Assembly: GCA_035532735.1 (NCBI GenBank)
Contig: DATKQM010000022.1
Coordinates: 1 to 64,000, forward strand
DNA length: 64,000 bases
Origin: Chersky-840 sp035532735
GTDB taxonomy: Bacteria; Actinomycetota; Acidimicrobiia; Acidimicrobiales; UBA8190
Direction of reading: 5' to 3'
This document shows positions 57,856 to 64,000 of this stretch, piece by piece; within the stretch, counting starts at the first letter, position 1, and each line of letters opens with the position of its first letter. The position numbers and the translations under genes are program-made. Under the pieces are notes generated by a model. That model saw only the letters and a list, made by a program, of their open reading frames with translations, had not been told where the DNA came from and searched no databases.

Positions 57856-59976
57856 GTGGGGGCGCTACGACCAAGCACGAGGCGCGCCATTTCTTGGCGT
57901 GATCGCGTTGGGATCCGCGCCAGGACGGCAACTCGCATCGGGCTCATTAGCATTGTAATGGGCGTGTCGTGTTTCGCCGGTGCGATCGGTTCGTTGCTCT
58001 CGGCCAGCACCGCTTCCGCACTGACTGCACCCTGGACCCTCAAGAACTCCTCAGACGTCGGCGACTTCGCCGGCACATCTTGTATCTCCGCTTCGAATTG
58101 CTGGGCGGTTGGCAGCGATCTCAGCTATTTGAACGGCGTGGTGCTGGTCACCACCAACGGCGGCACCACGTGGAGCACCCAAGCCGAGCCCAGTGGGACG
58201 GGGCCGCTGGCGGCCGTCTCGTGCGTGTCGACGGCCGACTGCTGGGCGGCGGGCACCGATCCCACCGACACCTACGGAGTGCTGGTTGCCACCGCCAACG
58301 GGGGTTCCACCTGGAGTACCCAGGTGACCGACTTTGCGCCCGGGACAGCCATCTCCTGTCCAACCACCACTGACTGCTTGGTGGCGGGCAGTGATCCGAG
58401 TGACAGCTATGGCGCGGTGTTGTCCAGTGTCGACGGAGGGAGCGAGTGGAGCTCCGAGAACTTCCCCGACACCATCGGACCACTTACCGGGATCTCCTGC
58501 CCGACAACCACTCGTTGCTGGGTGGCGGGCAGTGACCTCACCGACTCTTTTGCCGCGATCGCTGTCACCGCTAACGGGGGCTCCACCTGGAGCATTGAGA
58601 GTGTGCCCAAGAGCGTCGGACCCCTTCTCGGGATCTCGTGCGTGTCCACGACCGACTGCTGGGCGGTGGGCAGCGATCCCAACGACAACGTCGGCATGGT
58701 TGTTGCCACCACCAACGGGGGTTCCACCTGGAGCATTGAGAGTGTGCCCAAGAGCATTGGGCCCCTGGCCGGGATCACATGCGTATCGACAGCCTTCTGC
58801 TGGGCGGTAGGCAGCGATCTCAACGACATCAACGGTGTGGTGATGGCCACCGCCAACGGGGGCGCAACGTGGAAGGCAGAGAGAGTTCCGAACGCGGCCG
58901 GGCCCTTGGCCGGGATCTCGTGCGTGTCGACGGCCGACTGCTGGGCGGCGGGCAGCGATCCCGACGACATCAATGGTGTGGTGGTTGCCACCACGAACGG
59001 GGGAGGCACGTGGAGCGTCCAGAAGATGGCCACAGGCGCAGGTCCTTTCTTGGGGGTCTCCTGTGTATCGACGGCCGACTGCTGGGCGGTGGGCAGCGAT
59101 CCCACCGACACCAACGGTGTCGTGGCGGCCACCGCCAACGGGGGCTCCACGTGGATTGCTCAGAATCTTCCGGCGAACGCCGTCGGTCCATTGGCGGGGA
59201 TCTCTTGTCTTCCGACGGCTGACTGCTGGGCAACCGGAAGCGACCCCACAGACAGCGTCGGCGTGATCGTCTCCACCTTTGTCAATCCAACACCGCCGCC
59301 CACCACGACTACGACAACGACGACCACCACGACGTCGCCCACGACCACCACGTCCGCGCCCGTGACGACCACCACGACGTCGCCCACGACCACCACGTCC
59401 GCGCCCGTGACGACCACGACGTCGTCGCCCACGACCACCACGTTGTCGCCCACGACCACCACGTCCGCGCCCGCGACCACCACGACGTCATCGCCCACGA
59501 CCACCACGTTGTCGCCCGCGACCACCACGTCCGCGCCCGCGACGACCACCACGTCATCGCCCACGCCCACCACGTCCGCGCCCGCGACCGTGGCTCCGGC
59601 GACCACCACGACCTCAGCTGCCGCGACGGCAGCAGGCTCTCATTCATCGGGTTCAACGGGAGTCACGGCACCTTCTGTCTCACTGGCCTTCACAGGTTCT
59701 GATCAGAGATTGATATGGATGGCTTTGATCGGAGCGGTCTTGGTCCTTTTCGGTGTCTTTATGCTCGGTCTCTTTGGCAGCCTCGGGCGGCTAACGAGCC
59801 AGCTCGATTGGGCGAGGCTTAAGATCTCTTCGAGTGACCAAAGGAGCTCGACAGATTGGCGGTCGCCCTCCCATGTACGCGAGCGGGGAGCACGCCTCGC
59901 GGTCGGGTCGCGAAAAGCCGGAGGAAGGCTCATCAGTAGCTCGGCGCGCTGCGCACGGTGGTTGTTAGGTCGGTAA
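57856..59976 (+). CDS. Large secreted nine-repeat (Cys-pair, propeller-like) protein with LAFTG sortase-type motif
   Basis: The 706-residue protein starts at GTG 57856 after gaggcggagagggg. A signal sequence ends near residue 55. Nine ~45-residue repeats follow, each with SC(V/P)(S/T)T(A/T)DCW(A/V)xGSD followed by a hydrophobic NGVVVATTNGGSTW strand. Cys pairs are six apart and the NGGSTW strand recalls BNR/Ycf48-type propellers. A Thr/Ser/Pro/Ala low-complexity linker leads to LAFTG (610-614), a membrane helix and a basic tail. LAxTG is the motif of class E sortases. The ~60-residue tail after the helix is longer than usual. It is probably wall- or membrane-displayed; function unknown. Confidence 0.72.
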   Translation: MGALRPSTRRAISWRDRVGIRARTATRIGLISIVMGVSCFAGAIGSLLSASTASALTAPWTLKNSSDVGDFAGTSCISASNCWAVGSDLSYLNGVVLVTTNGGTTWSTQAEPSGTGPLAAVSCVSTADCWAAGTDPTDTYGVLVATANGGSTWSTQVTDFAPGTAISCPTTTDCLVAGSDPSDSYGAVLSSVDGGSEWSSENFPDTIGPLTGISCPTTTRCWVAGSDLTDSFAAIAVTANGGSTWSIESVPKSVGPLLGISCVSTTDCWAVGSDPNDNVGMVVATTNGGSTWSIESVPKSIGPLAGITCVSTAFCWAVGSDLNDINGVVMATANGGATWKAERVPNAAGPLAGISCVSTADCWAAGSDPDDINGVVVATTNGGGTWSVQKMATGAGPFLGVSCVSTADCWAVGSDPTDTNGVVAATANGGSTWIAQNLPANAVGPLAGISCLPTADCWATGSDPTDSVGVIVSTFVNPTPPPTTTTTTTTTTTSPTTTTSAPVTTTTTSPTTTTSAPVTTTTSSPTTTTLSPTTTTSAPATTTTSSPTTTTLSPATTTSAPATTTTSSPTPTTSAPATVAPATTTTSAAATAAGSHSSGSTGVTAPSVSLAFTGSDQRLIWMALIGAVLVLFGVFMLGLFGSLGRLTSQLDWARLKISSSDQRSSTDWRSPSHVRERGARLAVGSRKAGGRLISSSARCARWLLGR
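59304..59590 (+). repeat. Low-complexity Thr/Ser/Pro/Ala-coding repeat region
   Basis: Imperfect copies of units like acgaccaccacgtccgcgcccgcgac and ccaccacgacgtcgtcgcccacgac form a stalk-coding array in the nine-repeat protein. Codons are in frame, so copy-number change would only lengthen the stalk. A minus-strand open frame through it is a shadow. Confidence 0.8.
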
Positions 59977-60591
59977 TCCCACCTGTTTCTGCCACAGTGG
60001 ACGTTTCAAGGAGGAAGGGGCATCGCCGTTCGCGCGTTCATGCACGCGGTGTGACACCCCACTCCTTCGCCGGCCGTCTCGGTAAACAACTAGCACCTGG
60101 GATTCTCCTGAGAACGCACCGGATGGCGGTCTCAAACAGCAGATACCGACTTCCCGTCCCCACGTCACCGCGGAGCGCCCGCTGACGGCATCGGGTGGCT
60201 AGTTTGCAATCAACGTGTTCGACCTGCCGTTTGTCTGTGTCCCGTCGAGCGATTCTTGCCTCAAAGACGATTCTGACCCCGACTCTGATGAAGAAATCAA
60301 CGAGTCACGCGCCGCACAGGTGAACCGGACGCGGGCCTTGTGTTCTCGGGTTCATAAAACGAGTCGCGAATGGTGAGATGGGGCGTCGTCCTCAGAGGGA
60401 CCCATGCCCGTAACACAAACGCAACGTTGCTGTCGTTGTCGTGTCGTATCTGGCGTCCAAGTTGATGGCGAGGGATTTCGCAACAACCGGGAGGTGCGAA
60501 CACGTTGCCGTTGGTGAGGAGTTCCTGTGGTCAATGCCAGGTCGATGACCGTCTCTCGGGACCGGTCTCAAGATGAATCGAGGATATCAAT
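59977..60591. other. 615-base spacer, no convincing gene
   Basis: Lower GC than the left part of the window. Small open frames here look fortuitous. A gga-rich site (cgagga) precedes ATG 60592. I looked for c-di-GMP and c-di-AMP riboswitch patterns and found no good match, but an RNA element cannot be excluded. Confidence 0.4.
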
Positions 60592-61236
60592 ATGCGTCGT
60601 AAGCTCATCGTAGGCGTTCTGGCTGTCGCTCTTCCGGCCGGGATGTTGGGCGTGTTCAGTCCCGCCGCCTTTGCCAAGAAGCTCCCGCCAAATCCCGTTA
60701 CCTGCGGCTTTTCGGCGACAGTCGTCATCTCGCCGGCATTGTCGGTCAAAGGCGTGGCGCGGCCCAAAGGTTCCCTGGGCACTACGTCGGTCAGCGCCAC
60801 CTACAGCAACTGTCACACCGCCAAGGGACCTGTGGCCGGCTTCACCCAGCACATCGTCATCGTGTCCAAGGCTGCCAAGGACAAGAGCTGGAAGACTGAC
60901 GGGAACAGCAAGAAGAGCTTCTACCTCGGCTTGTGCTCGAGTTTCGCCAGCACGAAAACGACGAAGAGCCTGGCAAAGGCCGTCAAGAATCTCCCGGTTG
61001 CCGGCGGCATCCTGAAAGGCTCTAAGGCAACTTCGGGGACCGTGGGCGCCGACGTCGGCTTTCTTATCTATCACGGGACCGTCAAGGGTGGCGCCTACCC
61101 GACGGCCGGTCACGCGGCGACGATCTCCGCGGGGCTTACCAACAACGCCAACAACACCAACTTGGTCAGCGGATGCACGAGCGGACCAGTGAACTCCATC
61201 CAGATCGACTCCAGCGTGAGTACCGCGACGCTGTAA
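60592..61236 (+). CDS. Small secreted protein, unknown
   Basis: The 214-residue protein has a classical signal peptide (MRRKLIVGVLAVALPAGMLGVFSPAAFA, ~28 residues). The mature part is Lys/Ser/Thr-rich with four Cys (VTCGFS, SNCHT, GLCSSF, SGCTSG), a layout suggesting two disulfides. Lys-rich composition is unlike neighbouring genes. I do not recognise a family. A hairpin follows at 61299-61334. Confidence 0.65.
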   Translation: MRRKLIVGVLAVALPAGMLGVFSPAAFAKKLPPNPVTCGFSATVVISPALSVKGVARPKGSLGTTSVSATYSNCHTAKGPVAGFTQHIVIVSKAAKDKSWKTDGNSKKSFYLGLCSSFASTKTTKSLAKAVKNLPVAGGILKGSKATSGTVGADVGFLIYHGTVKGGAYPTAGHAATISAGLTNNANNTNLVSGCTSGPVNSIQIDSSVSTATL

Positions 61237-61751
61237 CGAGGAGATGGGAAGCGCCTTCGCAGGCAGGCGCCGTCCGTAGGTTGGCAAAGTAGCGAGTAGA
61301 TCGGGGGCGGGGCCTGGAGGCTTCGCCCCCGATCGATCGAGACAACCGCTGGGCCGTGTGTAGCCGCTGGCCCAGAGGTCAAGATCGACGTTGCGAGCAC
61401 TGACACTTCGAGCACTGCGACGCTGCGAGAAGAGAGAACGCTTGTGACGCGAGGAGGCAGTAGCCTCCGGAATACGGACGGGGCAGACGACCCCGTCCAT
61501 ATTCCGTTGGGCGCGTCCCGTTACGGCGTCGTTCTGATGTGGCAAAGGCTCGTCGAACGGACTGTAAGGCGGTCTGAACCCGCTGAACTCGGCCCAGCCA
61601 TTCACACTCCCTCCGGCGTATCCTCGTTTCTCACCATGCGTCTGCTGGTGGGAAACAAGAAATGGGCACGCACACCGACGAGCGGTGCCGCCGGCTCAAG
61701 GTTCTCTTCGGGTCCAGTGGATAATTCCAGGCCCGGCGATAGAACAAGCAA
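61237..61751. other. 515-base spacer with a hairpin, no convincing gene
   Basis: An open frame of 110 residues (61444-61776 on the plus strand) overlaps the GerMN gene end and has no family features, so I do not call it. The hairpin at 61299-61334 is the only structure seen. Confidence 0.4.
61299..61334 (+). terminator. GC-rich hairpin downstream of the small secreted protein
   Basis: GATCGGGGGCG (61299-61309) pairs with CGCCCCCGATC (61324-61334) around a 14-base loop. No T tract follows, so it may be a terminator of the GC-rich type or an mRNA stability element. Confidence 0.45.
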
Positions 61752-62321
61752 CTACCGTGGGGCCAAGATGGAGTAGTCGGATCGCAGGAGCGGTCCCTGG
61801 CTCAGCGAGCCGTTGGCAGTGGGAACGGCCGCGGCCTGACCGTTCACGAACACGGCCACCCGGTCGACACCGGGAAAGGCCGTAACCGTATAGACGAGCT
61901 GCGCCGCCGCGAGGATCTGGTCCTCGCCACCGAGATCTGTGAAATCGATCGGCAGGCCGACCGATGCCGTGCCATTCACCAGGGACCTGAGGATGATCGG
62001 ACCGACCGCTGAAAGCGGGCTCTGGATGCCCCCAGTTTCCTCGGAGGTCGTCGGACCCCGCTCCAGAACCCGCAGGACGTGGGCGAGGGTTACCGGAGGC
62101 CGGACCATCCGGTTGGCCGCCAGGAGGTGCGCACCCAACTCCAAAAAAATTGTGATGTTGTCCTTCGTGGCTTGCACAGAGGGTGCTGGCGAGGTGGATG
62201 CCGGGCTGAGCAGCCCCCTCGGCACCAGCTTGGGGTCGACAACATGGGCGGAACTCTCGGCCCCGATGGCACAGCCGCACAGGAGGAGACCTGCCACGAA
62301 AACAGCGACTGCGCGTCTCAC
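61752..62321 (-). CDS. GerMN-domain lipoprotein
   Basis: The 189-residue protein has a lipoprotein signal with LLLCGC. The GerMN-type domain follows (NITIFLELGAHLLAANRMVRPPVTLAHVLRVLERGP, FTDLGGEDQILAAAQLVYTVTAFPGVDRVAVFVNGQ). GTG 62321 overlaps the kinase stop by four bases. In mycobacteria the MtrB kinase is followed by the GerMN lipoprotein LpqB, which modulates it. This is far shorter than LpqB (no propeller part), so it is an LpqB-like GerMN module only. Confidence 0.8.
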   Translation of the reverse strand: MRRAVAVFVAGLLLCGCAIGAESSAHVVDPKLVPRGLLSPASTSPAPSVQATKDNITIFLELGAHLLAANRMVRPPVTLAHVLRVLERGPTTSEETGGIQSPLSAVGPIILRSLVNGTASVGLPIDFTDLGGEDQILAAAQLVYTVTAFPGVDRVAVFVNGQAAAVPTANGSLSQGPLLRSDYSILAPR

Positions 62322-63727
62322 TCGCCGATCACCGGCAGCGTGATCGTGAAGCGGGCCCCTCCTTCGAGCCGATTCTCAGCGGTGATGCTCCCGCCGTGGG
62401 CACGCACGTGCTCTGCGGCCAGGGACAGCCCGAGGCCCGTACCGCTCGTGGTTCCCCGCCGCCCTGCTGCCGCGCCGCGGAAGAAACGTTCGAAGATTCG
62501 CTCTCTCTCGTGGGGCGAGATTCCAGGGCCGTCGTCTTCCACGCCGACACATGTACCAGAACTGTCTCTATCCACGGTGACCAGCACTGCACCCCCGGCA
62601 TACGCATCCGCGTTGTCGAGAATGTTCTCCAGCACGCGTTGCAGGCGCTTTTTGTCAACTTGGACAACACTTCCCGCAGCTGTGGCCGAGATCCGCACGG
62701 GCACGTGTGTTCCGCGCCTGGCAACGATACGCCCGACGAACTCGTCAATCGAGATCCCCTCCAGGTCGAGAGTCGCGGCTCGAGCGTCCATGCGGGCGAT
62801 CTCGAGCAGATCTTGGACCATGGTCGAAAAGCGGCTCACCTCGAGCCGCAACAGGTCGAGAGCTCGCTCCCCCCGCGGCGGCAGTGAGGAGCGGAAATGT
62901 TCCAAGAGGTCCACAGACGTGTTCACCGCCGTGAGCGGAGAACGGAGCTCGTGGCTCACGTCCGAGGCGAACCGAGCGTCGCGTTCAATTCGTAGTTCAA
63001 GCTTGGCCACCATGTCGTTGAATGCAATAGACAGTGATCCAAGATCGGGGTCGCGGTCTAGGTCGACCGGCAGTCGCCGATCGATTGCGCCTCCCGCGAT
63101 CGCCGTGGCGACCGTGGCTACCGTCGTGATCGGACGCATCAGCCGGCGACCTGCCCACCATCCGAGCAGGCATCCGCCCACCGTGGTGGCTATGGCAGTC
63201 CCAAAGAGGACCGCACCGAGGGTGCCGAAGGTCTGCTGGAGATCGCCGAGACCACGGACCTGGAAGAAGTCTGCTCCGATCGACGGTATGGGTACTCCCA
63301 CCGCTATCGCGGGGGCGCCGTCGATGACCGTCCGCTGCTCGGCGGGGTTGCCCGCAGCTACCGCCTCGATGAGCGACGAGGGAACATAACTATGGCCGAT
63401 TGAAACGGATGGCGAGAACCAACGGCCATGCCGATACAGGAGCGATTGGGTCCCCTGGGCCGTTGCCAAAGACGACAGGACGTCGGGGATGATCGAATTT
63501 GGCGACGCGAGTTCTTGTTGAACAAATCGGGCGTTTGCCATTGTTCGGATCACACTGCTCGTTTGACGCCGGGACAGGAGATAATGGTGGGCGACGGCGT
63601 AGGTGGCAAAAGCCAGCGTCATGGACACGAGGGTGGCGCCAGCCCCGAAGGCGAGGATCGCCCGCCGTCGCAAGCCGAGCAAATGAGGGCCCTGCTCTGT
63701 AGCGGTGGAGTGGTGGCCAGGCCTCAC
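62318..63727 (-). CDS. Sensor histidine kinase (HisKA/HATPase, MtrB-like context)
   Basis: The 469-residue kinase has an N-terminal membrane helix (~24-46), an extracellular sensor loop, a second helix (~168-190) and a HAMP-like region (RRLMRPITTVATVATAIAGGAIDRRLPV). The HisKA box is SDVSHELRSPLTAV. ATPase motifs are LENILDNADAYA, VEDDGPGIS, IFERFFRG and GTGLGLSLAAEHV. GTG 63727 overlaps the response regulator by four bases. Context and domain order resemble MtrB. Confidence 0.9.
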   Translation of the reverse strand: MRPGHHSTATEQGPHLLGLRRRAILAFGAGATLVSMTLAFATYAVAHHYLLSRRQTSSVIRTMANARFVQQELASPNSIIPDVLSSLATAQGTQSLLYRHGRWFSPSVSIGHSYVPSSLIEAVAAGNPAEQRTVIDGAPAIAVGVPIPSIGADFFQVRGLGDLQQTFGTLGAVLFGTAIATTVGGCLLGWWAGRRLMRPITTVATVATAIAGGAIDRRLPVDLDRDPDLGSLSIAFNDMVAKLELRIERDARFASDVSHELRSPLTAVNTSVDLLEHFRSSLPPRGERALDLLRLEVSRFSTMVQDLLEIARMDARAATLDLEGISIDEFVGRIVARRGTHVPVRISATAAGSVVQVDKKRLQRVLENILDNADAYAGGAVLVTVDRDSSGTCVGVEDDGPGISPHERERIFERFFRGAAAGRRGTTSGTGLGLSLAAEHVRAHGGSITAENRLEGGARFTITLPVIGE

Positions 63728-64000
63728 GGTTGCAGCTTGTAGCCCAGCCCCCGTACCGTCACCAACCTCACGGGCTTGGAGGGATCGTCCTCGATCTTCG
63801 CTCGAAGGCGGCGCACGGTCACATCGACAAGACGAATATCACCAAAGTAGTCGTAATCCCAGACTCGCTCCAGGAGCTGGGTTCGGCTGAGCACCCACCC
63901 CGGGTTTTCACCCAGGGCGCACAGAAGGTGGAACTCGGTGCGGGTGAGTCGGAGCTCATCGTCCCGTAAACGAGCCACTTGGGCTTTGAGGTGGATCTCG
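63724..64000 (-). CDS. OmpR-family response regulator (partial, DNA-binding part)
   Basis: Only the C-terminal 92 codons are in the window; the receiver lies beyond the right edge. The winged helix reads LRLTRTEFHLLCALGENPGWVLSRTQLLERVW, then IRLVDVTVRRLRAKIEDDPSKPVRLVTVRGLGYKL, close to MtrA-type regulators (DTRLVNVHVQRLRAK in mycobacteria). It heads the regulator-kinase-GerMN operon, with four-base overlaps. Confidence 0.88.
   Translation of the reverse strand, partial: EIHLKAQVARLRDDELRLTRTEFHLLCALGENPGWVLSRTQLLERVWDYDYFGDIRLVDVTVRRLRAKIEDDPSKPVRLVTVRGLGYKLQP

Noticed and set aside
59304..59590. Regularly spaced repeats resembling a CRISPR array
   Set aside because: Repeats are imperfect, in frame and encode a Thr/Ser/Pro stalk; no unique spacers and no cas genes.
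59160..59609. Minus-strand open frame of 149 codons, Val/Asp-rich
   Set aside because: Antisense reading of the Thr/Pro/Ala repeat array; low complexity only.
59977..60591. Possible c-di-GMP or c-di-AMP riboswitch before the small secreted protein gene
   Set aside because: Looked for the conserved GEMM and ydaO-type cores; no convincing match by eye. A covariance-model search would settle it.
61444..61776. Plus-strand open frame of 110 codons
   Set aside because: No ribosome site or domain; overlaps the end of the GerMN gene and a hairpin-bearing spacer.

Overview
The window is high-GC DNA from an actinobacterium. Class Acidimicrobiia or a near relative is my inference. Supporting signs are a translationally coupled pafB-pafC pair, a CtaG-type oxidase assembly protein, a mycothiol-enzyme-like DinB protein, an MpaB-type (DUF2236) protein, two soluble P450s, a probable biotin-synthase auxiliary protein, an MtrAB-like two-component operon and a LAxTG-type sortase motif. 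I found no rRNA, tRNA, CRISPR array, intact insertion sequence or phage gene. Most genes are GC-rich and tightly packed, often with 1-4 base stop/start overlaps. Roughly 57-62 kb is less GC-rich, with longer empty spacers.

Layout: 1-5 kb holds a partial membrane AAA+ ATPase, a carboxyltransferase, and a zinc alcohol dehydrogenase / flippase-like membrane protein / small lipoprotein operon. 5-11 kb holds CtaG, pafB-pafC, a stand-alone MobF (TrwC-type) relaxase, and a minus-strand pair of archaeal-type riboflavin synthase plus BsaP-like zinc protein. 11.7-15.9 kb is a plus-strand train: a small acidic protein, three proteins built of tandem YbjQ/UPF0145-like domains, a DinB protein and an AlkA-type glycosylase, followed by a GH13 glucosidase. 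17.5-22 kb carries a dead SDR gene, GrpB, bioB, an acyl-CoA dehydrogenase and an MBL-fold enzyme.

22.3-30.5 kb is a signalling island. It has a NarL-type response regulator, a lone receiver domain, and a tightly coupled minus-strand operon of response-regulator/class III cyclase, ABC ATPase without permease, and multi-TM histidine kinase. A FAD oxidoreductase and a cyclic-nucleotide-binding protein follow. 30.5-34 kb has a P450, an enoyl-CoA hydratase and the MpaB-type protein.

34-42.4 kb contains two c-di-GMP proteins (GGDEF-EAL and CHASE-GGDEF-EAL). Between them lie a coupled SpeD-like/GNAT-like pair and a TetR/DinB divergent pair. 42.5-44 kb is a P450 with its [3Fe-4S] ferredoxin.

43.9-62.3 kb is rich in cell-surface genes: an S15-type secreted hydrolase, a DUF4232-like protein, a DUF5666-like lipoprotein that may be frameshifted, two other membrane-anchored proteins, a substrate-binding protein coupled to a second GH13 glucosidase, a GGDEF protein, a large nine-repeat LAFTG protein and a small secreted protein. 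The right edge is a response regulator - histidine kinase - GerMN lipoprotein operon resembling mtrA-mtrB-lpqB. The response regulator is cut by the window end.

The most unusual items are the SpeD-like/GNAT pair, the cyclase-ABC-kinase operon, the YbjQ-domain cluster, the orphan relaxase, and an SDR pseudogene whose stop codon falls on the catalytic tyrosine.
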